Shown: in pieces, positions 1 through 5,814 of the stretch
Layout: each line of letters starts with the position of its first letter
Position numbering within the stretch: position 1 is the first letter of the stretch
Assembly (NCBI GenBank): GCA_900554855.1
Contig: USIZ01000085.1
Location: 1-6,224, forward strand
Direction of reading: 5' to 3'
Length of the DNA stretch: 6,224 nt
Source: an uncultured Eubacteriales bacterium
GTDB taxonomy: Bacteria > Bacillota > Clostridia > Oscillospirales > Oscillospiraceae
Translations under genes and position numbers: made by a program
The notes under the pieces: model-generated
Told to the model about the DNA's origin: nothing
The model's database searches: none
What the model saw: only the letters and a program-made list of their open reading frames with translations

Positions 1-44
1 CTGCGCATTTTTTCAGCCTTAAATCGAAATTATAAGAACGTAAA

Positions 45-61
45 GCTTTCTGTGTGAAAGC
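45..61 (-). terminator. weak terminator-like hairpin after ogt
   Basis: Read on the minus strand, a perfect 6-bp stem (GCTTTC / GAAAGC) with an ACACA loop begins 21 nt past the ogt stop codon. It is followed by TTTACGTTCTTATAATTT, which is U-rich but interrupted. The position at the end of the four-gene minus-strand set fits a transcription terminator. The stem is short and low in GC, so termination may be partial. The remaining bases (1-44 and 62-81) show no gene that can be supported. Confidence 0.35.
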
Positions 62-81
62 GGTAATTATACAAGCGTTTA

Positions 82-615
82 TTATAATGCCGTACCCTTC
101 TTAGGTATAAACAAACCCGACATATCCGTACCCTCTAATGCAAGCAGCTTTTGTTTTATTTCCACGCCGCCGGCATAGCCGGTCAGCCTGCCGCCGGTAC
201 CGACTACCCGGTGGCAGGGGATGAGGATGGAAATCTTATTGCGTCCGACTGCGCCGCCCACCGCCTGGGCGGACATGTGGGCAAGCCCCTGATGCTGCGC
301 CAGTTTCTGCGCCAGCGCACCATAGGTCGTGGTCTGACCGTATGGGATCTGCAAAAGCAGTTCCCATACCGCCCGCTGAAATCCGGAACCGATGGGGTTC
401 AACGGCGGCATAAAGTCCGGCTCTCTTCCGGTGAAGTAAACATCCAGCCAGTGTCTGGCCGCTGAGAGGACGGGAGTATTCCGCTCCGTCCACTCCTTGG
501 GCAGTCCCCGGGCAAAGTACTTCTGACCGTCGAACCACACGCCGGTCAGCCCGATCTCGTCCGCGGCCAGCAGGATCCCGCCCATCGGAGAATTGTACCG
601 CTGCGTAAACGTCAT
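82..615 (-). CDS. ogt: methylated-DNA--protein-cysteine S-methyltransferase (Ogt/MGMT type)
   Basis: A suicide DNA repair enzyme that transfers the alkyl group from O6-alkylguanine (or O4-alkylthymine) to its own cysteine. The 177-residue protein has the usual Ogt length and layout. An N-terminal RNase H-like region (about 1-75) opens with YNSPMG. The C-terminal DNA-binding and catalytic domain has FQRAVWELLLQIPYG at 79-93, TTYGALA at 96-102, the Asn hinge GRN at 124-126, and the active-site motif IPCHRVVG at 132-139 with Cys134 as acceptor. The start at 615 is chosen because AAGGGAG lies 7 nt upstream and the ATG overlaps the stop of the glycosylase gene as ATGA, which implies translational coupling. 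The longer in-frame start at 711 lies deep inside the glycosylase gene and adds 32 residues unlike the family. It is the last gene of the operon. There is no Ada-type regulatory domain. Confidence 0.94.
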   Translation of the reverse strand: MTFTQRYNSPMGGILLAADEIGLTGVWFDGQKYFARGLPKEWTERNTPVLSAARHWLDVYFTGREPDFMPPLNPIGSGFQRAVWELLLQIPYGQTTTYGALAQKLAQHQGLAHMSAQAVGGAVGRNKISILIPCHRVVGTGGRLTGYAGGVEIKQKLLALEGTDMSGLFIPKKGTAL

Positions 616-1265
616 GGCTTTTCTCCCTTCTTTGCCCTCGGCCGGTAGTCCCGCATCTCCGGGATCGCGCCGCCGGCCACTGCCCACAGATACAGGCTCG
701 TCACACTGCAATAGGGATGAAAGCGTCGGCGGTATTTTTCAAACAGCTTACGGTCGATTTTTCGATGATGGTAGACCATGCGCAGTCCGCGCTGGATAGC
801 CAGATCGTCATAGCTGAAAATATCCGGGCGCTGCATGCAAAAAAGCAGGATCATCTCCGCCGTCCAGACGCCGATGCCTTTTAAGGCGCTCAATGCCCGG
901 ATGGCGTCCTCATCACTCATGTGCTCCACCGCGTCCAGATCAAATGCACCGGTATGCACTTTTTCCGCAAAGTCCGTGATGTATTCCGCCTTGCGGAAGG
1001 TCATGCCCAGCGATTGCAGTTTGGGCACGCCCGCCGCGAGAATGGTCTCCGCGTTTACCTCGCCCAGCGCGTCCTGCATCCGCCCCCAGACGGTCGCCTG
1101 CGCCTTGGTGGAGATCTGCTGTCCAACGATGTGGTGGACGACGGACGAGAACAGATCCGTATCTACCGCGCGGTCAATATGGCCGATGCGGTCAATGACC
1201 GCGCAGAGGCGCTTGTCCTTCTGCCGCAGATAGGAGAGCTCTGCTTCTCCATAGTCAAAATACAT
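612..1265 (-). CDS. DNA-3-methyladenine glycosylase, AlkA-like (HhH-GPD superfamily)
   Basis: Predicted base-excision repair glycosylase that removes alkylated purines such as 3-methyladenine, leaving an abasic site. The 217-residue protein carries the HhH-GPD fold. VVHHIVGQQIS at 42-52 is the conserved helix of the AlkA/MAG group. LSALKGIGVWTAEMILLF at 125-142 is the helix-hairpin-helix DNA-binding element. SYDDLAIQRGL at 151-161 contains the expected catalytic aspartate, most likely Asp154 by analogy with AlkA Asp238. No iron-sulfur cysteine cluster is present, which argues against an EndoIII or MutY role. It lacks the extra N-terminal domain of E. coli AlkA (282 aa) and matches the shorter Firmicute forms. 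The ATG at 1265 has GAGGGA 5 nt upstream. The stop overlaps the ogt start by 4 bp, so the two alkylation-repair genes are coupled. Exact substrate range cannot be read from the sequence. Confidence 0.9.
   Translation of the reverse strand: MYFDYGEAELSYLRQKDKRLCAVIDRIGHIDRAVDTDLFSSVVHHIVGQQISTKAQATVWGRMQDALGEVNAETILAAGVPKLQSLGMTFRKAEYITDFAEKVHTGAFDLDAVEHMSDEDAIRALSALKGIGVWTAEMILLFCMQRPDIFSYDDLAIQRGLRMVYHHRKIDRKLFEKYRRRFHPYCSVTSLYLWAVAGGAIPEMRDYRPRAKKGEKP
623..629 (-). promoter_or_regulatory. Shine-Dalgarno site deciding the ogt start
   Basis: AAGGGAG on the minus strand, 7 nt before the ATG at 615 and inside the last codons of the glycosylase gene. It supports the 177-residue Ogt rather than the longer frame starting at 711. 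Confidence 0.75.
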
Positions 1266-1336
1266 GGCGTTCCCTCACTCGTGTTCGCATCTTGCGTTCA
1301 CTTTTTTGTTAAACTTTTCGTCATCCGGTATTTTAA

Positions 1337-1353
1337 CGCCCTTGTGTAGGGCG
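1337..1353 (-). other. intergenic hairpin between uvrA and the glycosylase gene
   Basis: A perfect 6-bp inverted repeat (CGCCCT / AGGGCG on the minus strand) with an ACACA loop starts 5 nt past the uvrA stop. Only TTAAAAT follows, so it lacks the U-tract of a strong terminator. It may attenuate transcription or protect the upstream mRNA end within the operon. The rest of the 93-bp gap is AT-rich, with no clear second promoter on the minus strand. Confidence 0.35.
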
Positions 1354-1358
1354 GAGCG

Positions 1359-3842
1359 TTACAGGTAGCGGCCGGTGACGCTGTTTTGGTTGTCCCGGAT
1401 CTCCCGAGGCGTGCCGCAGGCCACGATCCGGCCGCCGGATTCCCCGCCGCCGGGGCCCATATCGATGACATAGTCGGCGTTGTGGATCACGTCCAGATCG
1501 TGCTCGATGACGACAACGGTCGCGCCGCTGTCCAACAGGGTCTGGAAAACGCCCAGAAGCACCTGCACATCCAGCGGATGCAGGCCGATAGACGGCTCGT
1601 CAAATACAAAGACGGAATCCGTCTGGCTCTTCCCGATCTCGCTGGCCAGCTTCAGACGCTGGGCTTCGCCGCCGGACAGACTGGGAGTCTCCTCCCCCAG
1701 CGTCAGGTAGCCCAGCCCCAGCTGCTTCAGAATGGACAGTCTCTGATAGACTGCCTTTCTGTCCTTGCAGAAGTCAAGTGCGGAGTTCACATCCATATCC
1801 ATAAGCTGCGGCAGAGACGCAGTCCGGCCATCCCTGTTCGTCAGCTTCACTCCATAGGCCGCCTTGGCGTAGCGGGAGCCACGGCAGTCGGGGCAGGGGA
1901 TATTCACATCCGGCAGGAACTGCACGTCCAGGCTGACCTCGCCGGTTCCGTCGCAGCCCGGACAGCGCAGGGAGCCGGTGTTATAGGAGAAGTCCCCGGC
2001 CTTATAGCCGCGCTCCTTTGCATCCGGCGACCTGGCGTAGAGCTTGCGCAGCTCGTCGTGTACGCCTGCGTAGGTGGACACCGTGGAGCGGATATTGATG
2101 CCGATGGGTGTGGCGTCGATGAGTTTGACGTGGGCAATGCCCTCCGCGTCGACCGTGCGGATATGGGCGGGCAGAGCGGCGCCGCTGATCTGCGCCTCCA
2201 GCGCGGGGATCAGGCTTTCCAGCACCATGGTGGTCTTGCCGGAGCCGGACACACCGGTGACCACGGTGAGCCGTCCCTTTGGGATGTCCACCTCCAGCGG
2301 CTTAACGGTGTGGATCCGGTCGGTGGACAGGTGGATGACGCCGTTTGTGAACAGTTCGTCCCGTTCGGCGCAGCGTCTCAGCTGTGTCTCAGCCTTGCCG
2401 GAGAGAAACGGGCCGATCTGAGAGGCAGGATCCGCTTCAATGGCGGGGATCGTCCCCTGAGCGATCACATGGCCGCCCCCGGTGCCCGCCTCCGGCCCCA
2501 TCTCCACGATCCAGTCCGCTTCCTTCAGGATCTGCGCGTCGTGATCGACCAGAATGACGGAGTTGCCGTCGGCCACCAGATCATGCATCACGCCGGTCAA
2601 TCCCACAATATTGGAGGGGTGCAGACCGATGGAGGGTTCGTCCAACACATAGAGTACCCCCGTGGTGCGGTTGCGGACGGCCCGGGCCAGCTGCATCCGC
2701 TGGCGCTCGCCGGTGGACAGCGTGGAGGACGAGCGGTCAAGCGTCAGATAGCCCAGCCCCAGATCCATCAGCCGTTTTGCGGTGCTCTGAAAGGCATCGC
2801 AGATGCTCTGCGCCATGGGACGCATCTCCTCCGGCAGGCTTTCCGGCACGCCCCGTACCCAGTCCACCAGTTCGGCAAGGGTCATAGTGCAGGCTTCATC
2901 CAGCGAGATGCCCCGCAGCTTCGGCGCCCGGGCGGCGGCGGAAAGGCGGGTGCCACGGCAGTCCGGGCAGATGTCCTCTTTCAGAAATTTCTCCACCCGC
3001 TTCATGCCCTTCTCGTCCTTGACCTTGGCGAGGGCATTTTCCACGGTATAGACGGCATTGAAATAGGTGAAATCCAGCTCTGCAAAGTCGTTGGAGTCAG
3101 ACTTTTTCGGACGGTAAAGAATGTGCTTTTTCTCGGCCGGGCCGTGGAACACAATCTCTTTTTCCGCTTCGGTCAGCTCCCGGAAGGGCACATCCGTGCG
3201 CACGCCCATCTCCCGGCAGATGTCCGTCATCAGCGACCACATCAGGCTCTTCCACGGGGCGACGGCCCCCTCGTCGATGCTGAGGGAATCGTCCGGCACC
3301 AGCGTGGCCAGATCGACCGTGCGAACGGTGCCCGTGCCGCTGCACTTCTGGCAGGCGCCCTGAGAGTTGAAGGCCAGCTCTTCGGCGGAGGGGGCGTAAA
3401 AGTGCGCACCGCACTCCGGGCAGACCAGCTCTTTCCCGGCGGCCACCAGCAGAGAGGGCGCTAAGTAGTGCCCATTCGGGCAGCGGTGGCTGGCAAGGCG
3501 GGAGTACATGAGCCGAAGGCTGTTCAAAAGCTCCGTCCCGGTGCCGAAGGTGCTGCGGATGCCCGGCACGCCGGGGCGCTGATGGAGCGCCAGCGCGGCG
3601 GGGACATACAGCGCCTCGTCCACACTGGCTTTGGAAGCCTGGGTCATGCGGCGGCGGGTGTAGGTGGACAGGGCCTCCAGATAGCGCCGGGAGCCCTCGG
3701 CGTACAGCACCCCCAGCGCCAGGGACGACTTGCCCGAGCCGGACACCCCTGCGATGCCCACGATCTTACCCAGCGGGATATCGACATCTATATTTTTCAG
3801 ATTGTGGACCTTCGCGCCACGGATCAGCATTTTATCGATCAT
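1359..3842 (-). CDS. uvrA: UvrA-like ABC ATPase lacking the UvrB-binding domain (UvrA2 class)
   Basis: DNA-damage-binding twin ABC ATPase of the UvrA family, cytoplasmic, 827 residues against about 940 for housekeeping UvrA. First ATPase half: Walker A GVSGSGKSS at 32-40, variant signature LSTGERQRMQLA at 375-386, Walker B LYVLDEP at 397-403, switch His434. Second half: Walker A GVSGSGKTT at 530-538, canonical signature LSGGEAQRLKLA at 722-733, Walker B VFVFDEP at 744-750, His781. Both zinc modules are intact (Cys141/144/164/167 and Cys627/630/650/653), with a further CxxC at 292/295. The roughly 110-residue UvrB-interaction domain normally placed before the first zinc module is absent: only about 20 residues separate Cys121 from Cys141. 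This is the architecture of UvrA2 and of drug-resistance UvrA paralogues, so a role outside UvrABC excision is likely. The start at 3842 has GAGGAAGAG (3855-3847) just upstream. The acetyltransferase gene ends 21 bp before it. Confidence 0.93.
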   Translation of the reverse strand: MIDKMLIRGAKVHNLKNIDVDIPLGKIVGIAGVSGSGKSSLALGVLYAEGSRRYLEALSTYTRRRMTQASKASVDEALYVPAALALHQRPGVPGIRSTFGTGTELLNSLRLMYSRLASHRCPNGHYLAPSLLVAAGKELVCPECGAHFYAPSAEELAFNSQGACQKCSGTGTVRTVDLATLVPDDSLSIDEGAVAPWKSLMWSLMTDICREMGVRTDVPFRELTEAEKEIVFHGPAEKKHILYRPKKSDSNDFAELDFTYFNAVYTVENALAKVKDEKGMKRVEKFLKEDICPDCRGTRLSAAARAPKLRGISLDEACTMTLAELVDWVRGVPESLPEEMRPMAQSICDAFQSTAKRLMDLGLGYLTLDRSSSTLSTGERQRMQLARAVRNRTTGVLYVLDEPSIGLHPSNIVGLTGVMHDLVADGNSVILVDHDAQILKEADWIVEMGPEAGTGGGHVIAQGTIPAIEADPASQIGPFLSGKAETQLRRCAERDELFTNGVIHLSTDRIHTVKPLEVDIPKGRLTVVTGVSGSGKTTMVLESLIPALEAQISGAALPAHIRTVDAEGIAHVKLIDATPIGINIRSTVSTYAGVHDELRKLYARSPDAKERGYKAGDFSYNTGSLRCPGCDGTGEVSLDVQFLPDVNIPCPDCRGSRYAKAAYGVKLTNRDGRTASLPQLMDMDVNSALDFCKDRKAVYQRLSILKQLGLGYLTLGEETPSLSGGEAQRLKLASEIGKSQTDSVFVFDEPSIGLHPLDVQVLLGVFQTLLDSGATVVVIEHDLDVIHNADYVIDMGPGGGESGGRIVACGTPREIRDNQNSVTGRYL

Positions 3843-3863
3843 AATTCTCTTCCTCGGCAGTGT

Positions 3864-4643
3864 TTATCTGGATGTTCCGCCTTTTTGGGGCGGACGATCC
3901 TCCCCGCACCCCGCAAGCTTCAGAAACTTCTTGTCGGACAGGATGCCCTGAGTCAAAAATTTCCCATCCCGGAACAGCGCATAGGTCGTGACCGGGGCGG
4001 GGACATTTTGCGCCTGTTCTCTGTCGGTAATATGGATGACCTTCAATGGAATGCCGTGTTCTTTTGCGGCCGCTTCCACCCGCGGCACCCAGTAGTAAGT
4101 GAAGGGGCACTGGTCGGTATAATAGAGGACAAAGCCACGCTCCTCCACCATGGGCTGTCTGGCACACGGCTTGAACTTCGGCGGCTCTGCATCATGCTCG
4201 AAGGGCAGGTACATTAGATTGATCCCGCACGCAGACGTGTCCGCCACGGCAAACCCCTTATGGACCAGATACTTCGGATCGGATAAAAATTCCCGTTTCC
4301 GTCCCTCTGCGGACAGAATGCACACGCCCCTTCGTCCCTGTGCGCGGGCGTCCCGCACACATTCGTCCAAGAGGTCGTTGGAATATCCGTGTCCTTTCAG
4401 CGCCCCGGACACCCAAAGGCAGTTGATGTAGAGATATCCGTCCGCCCGGATCGGGATCCACGCGTTTTCCGCCGGGATATACTCAATAAAGCACTTGCCC
4501 CGCTCCTCGCTCCGGTAAAAGACCAGACCCTCTTCCAACCGCTCTTTGAGCCACTCTTTTTTGCAGAGGCTCTGCTTGCCGGACATGGCACAGCAGATGT
4601 GCTCCCGCTCAATGTTGTCCTTTGTGATTCGGATATAATTCAT
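3864..4643 (-). CDS. GNAT N-acetyltransferase with C-terminal YoaP-type thioredoxin-like domain
   Basis: Two-domain cytoplasmic protein of 259 residues. The N-terminal GNAT domain (about 1-147) has the acetyl-CoA-binding strand-loop-helix at CLWVSGALKGHGYSNDLL, 75-92. Its G-x-G (84-86) is kept, but the usual Gln/Arg three residues earlier is Ala81. The C-terminal part (about 168-245) resembles the YoaP domain: a thioredoxin-like strand followed by YTDQCPFTYYW at 175-185 with Cys179, then VPAPVTTYALFRDGKF at 214-229, where the prolines resemble the cis-Pro region and the end resembles a final beta hairpin. Only a single cysteine sits at the CxxC position, so dithiol redox chemistry is unlikely. 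The start at 4643 is set by GGAGGT 7 nt upstream. Frames reaching 4745 add residues unlike the family. It is the first gene of the repair operon. The acetyl acceptor is unknown and may be a small molecule, peptide or protein. Confidence 0.88.
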   Translation of the reverse strand: MNYIRITKDNIEREHICCAMSGKQSLCKKEWLKERLEEGLVFYRSEERGKCFIEYIPAENAWIPIRADGYLYINCLWVSGALKGHGYSNDLLDECVRDARAQGRRGVCILSAEGRKREFLSDPKYLVHKGFAVADTSACGINLMYLPFEHDAEPPKFKPCARQPMVEERGFVLYYTDQCPFTYYWVPRVEAAAKEHGIPLKVIHITDREQAQNVPAPVTTYALFRDGKFLTQGILSDKKFLKLAGCGEDRPPQKGGTSR

Positions 4644-4650
4644 ATAAGTG

Positions 4651-4656
4651 ACCTCC
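4651..4656 (-). promoter_or_regulatory. Shine-Dalgarno site deciding the acetyltransferase start
   Basis: GGAGGT on the minus strand, 7 nt before the ATG at 4643. It is the strongest ribosome binding site in the window and excludes the longer GTG-initiated frame beginning at 4745, which has no such site. Confidence 0.85.
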
Positions 4657-4764
4657 AAAGGTTTTGCCGCCGATATGCGGTTGTCTCCGCCTTGTTCAAT
4701 AAGATTAGCCCGCCGCCTTCTCCCGGCCTGCCATGAGCTGCGCACATTGATGTTTGATAGATAG

Positions 4765-4793
4765 ATTATAGCCCCAGTTCAAACTGATTTCCA
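4765..4793 (-). promoter_or_regulatory. promoter of the four-gene repair operon
   Basis: On the minus strand, TGGAAA (4793-4788, 4 of 6 matches to the -35 consensus), a 17-nt spacer and a perfect TATAAT (4770-4765). Transcription should begin near 4758, giving a leader of about 115 nt before the acetyltransferase start. It is the only good sigma-A-type promoter seen on the minus strand upstream of this gene set. Confidence 0.7.
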
Positions 4794-4818
4794 GATGGAA
4801 GCGGCATAAAAGGGCCGC
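4775..4818. repeat. three adjacent inverted repeats over the operon promoter
   Basis: CAGTT-CA-AACTG (4775-4786) lies within the -10/-35 spacer. TTCCA-GA-TGGAA (4789-4800) overlaps the -35 box. GCGGC, 8 nt, GCCGC (4801-4818) sits directly upstream of it. All three have perfect 5-bp arms. Their position over the promoter is what one expects of repressor or activator sites. None matches the Gram-positive LexA box. The three sequences differ from each other, so one shared regulator is not implied. Confidence 0.4.
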
Positions 4819-5030
4819 GGTACGCCTTTCTTTATATTTGCCTGAGAACAGACATTTGACGCCGTATTCACACGGATTTCATGTTTTTGAGAGCCCGGCT
4901 CGCGGACACGGGCTGTTCTCGTAAAAAGCCTCACATTTAACTCGGTCTTAACCGCCTGGGGCGAAAAGGATTTACAGCTTTGTGGTCGCGGATTTTACAT
5001 CCGTCCGTTTAAATAAGAAGGAAAACTGAT
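4819..5030. other. remainder of the divergent intergenic region with two further dyads
   Basis: No gene or remnant is recognised here. Two structures stand out. An imperfect inverted repeat at 4884-4927 pairs TTTTTGAG with CTC..AAAAA and has a perfect inner stem AGCCCG / CGGGCT (4892-4897, 4909-4914). A 15-bp dyad CGGAT-TTTAC-ATCCG spans 4989-5003, 14 nt before the ribosome binding site of the YibE/F gene. TTTACA at 4971-4976 recurs 17 nt downstream as TTTACA, an inadequate -10. No convincing plus-strand promoter could be assigned. Confidence 0.3.
5018..5022 (+). promoter_or_regulatory. Shine-Dalgarno site supporting a TTG start
   Basis: AAGGA, 8 nt before TTG at 5031. An in-frame TAA at 5010-5012 rules out a longer protein. 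The next ATG in frame (5049) has no comparable site. Confidence 0.65.
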
Positions 5031-5687
5031 TTGAATAAGCGGCAGCAGATGCTCCAGCGTATGCTCCGCGCCCTGCTTCCGGTGGTGATCCTTTCGGGGA
5101 TCATCATCGGAAGCCTTGGCATATCCAGGGCGCAGATCAAGGCCGGCACAGACCACAACTTTGCAAAGGCCCGAGTGACGGCTATTCTGAGCGACTATTC
5201 CGACAATACCCCCTTCAACGGCCCCCAGCAGGTGCGCGCCGTGCTGACCAGCGGGACATGGAAGGGGCAGGAGGTGGAGCTGGCCAACTCCATCCGGCTG
5301 AACGTGGGGCAGCTGCTCTATTCCGGTATTCTGATCTCCAGTCTGGGTGCGGTGATGGACGTCAGCGTCTCTGTGGCGGCGGCCATTGAGGAGATCCATG
5401 AAAAGGCCCAGAAGCTGCCTGTCCGGGAGTTGTTCCGCTCGGGTATGCACATCGGCCACGACATGATCGGCACCATGTCCAACACGCTGATCCTCGCCTA
5501 TACCGGCTCCGCCACCGGGGCGCTGATGACCCTCTACTCCTATGAGATGCCCTTTTTGCAGGTAATGGGCTATAACTCCATTGTGATCGAGATCCTGTGC
5601 GGTCTGTGCGGCACCATCGGCGTCATCCTGACCGTGCCCATCCAGGCGGCGATCACCGCGTTTGCCCTGCGCGGACAGGTGCGGTGA
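5031..5687 (+). CDS. short YibE/F-family membrane protein, central region missing
   Basis: Integral membrane protein of 218 residues, function unknown for the family. It is recognised by the C-terminal hallmarks SSLGAVMDVSVSVAAAIEEI (103-122), ELFRSGMHIGHDMIGTMSNTLILAYTGS (133-160) and GTIGVILTVPIQAAI (194-208). The N-terminus has one hydrophobic helix (about 15-33) and a short extracytoplasmic segment (34-85) ending in TWKGQEVELANS, as in YibE. Predicted membrane helices are about 15-33, 93-118, 144-168 and 183-211. Family members usually run to about 350-400 residues with several more helices between these two parts. Here they are joined in frame near residues 84-92, so the gene looks like an in-frame internal deletion or a minimal variant. 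The start is TTG with AAGGA 8 nt upstream. The frame is otherwise intact and codon use resembles the neighbours. It lies divergently from the repair operon and co-directional with the LysR gene. No functional link is evident. Confidence 0.8.
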   Translation: MNKRQQMLQRMLRALLPVVILSGIIIGSLGISRAQIKAGTDHNFAKARVTAILSDYSDNTPFNGPQQVRAVLTSGTWKGQEVELANSIRLNVGQLLYSGILISSLGAVMDVSVSVAAAIEEIHEKAQKLPVRELFRSGMHIGHDMIGTMSNTLILAYTGSATGALMTLYSYEMPFLQVMGYNSIVIEILCGLCGTIGVILTVPIQAAITAFALRGQVR

Positions 5688-5760
5688 AGCCCCGCCGACC
5701 CAATTCGGAGCGGCCTATCCCGTTCATGCAGAATACGCACGAAACTACCATTAAAATTAC

Positions 5761-5789
5761 CTGACAAAAGAGACGCGCTGTGATAAAAT
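5761..5789 (+). promoter_or_regulatory. promoter of the LysR-type regulator gene
   Basis: CTGACA (5761-5766, 5 of 6 to consensus), a 17-nt spacer and TAAAAT (5784-5789), with TG one base upstream of it as an extended -10. Transcription would start near 5796, leaving about 20 nt before the ATG at 5815. The rest of the 5688-5814 spacer shows no clear terminator for the YibE/F gene. Confidence 0.65.
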
Positions 5790-5814
5790 GTTCCCATAGT
5801 AAGGGGGCGCGGCG

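Noticed and set aside
1386..3464. Long open frame of 692 codons on the plus strand, antisense to uvrA
   Set aside because: It mirrors a clearly conserved UvrA frame in GC-rich DNA, and its translation is rich in Gly, Ala, His, Gln and Arg with no family motif. It is a shadow frame.
3875..3895. Hairpin CCGCC / GGCGG near the acetyltransferase 3' end as a terminator
   Set aside because: It lies within coding sequence, is not followed by a U-tract on the minus strand, and the next gene begins about 30 bp further on.
4644..4745. N-terminal extension of the acetyltransferase to a GTG at 4745
   Set aside because: There is no ribosome binding site and the added residues are arginine-rich and unlike the family. 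The strong GGAGGT sits before the ATG at 4643.
4640..4747. 35-codon leader frame (ATG at 4747) ending in an ATGA overlap with the acetyltransferase start
   Set aside because: It has no ribosome binding site and starts only about 10 nt after the predicted transcription start. A nested 9-codon frame at 4734-4705 is equally unsupported.
4765..4820. LexA/SOS box at the repair-operon promoter
   Set aside because: No GAAC-N4-GTTC or close variant is present; the dyads here have different arms.
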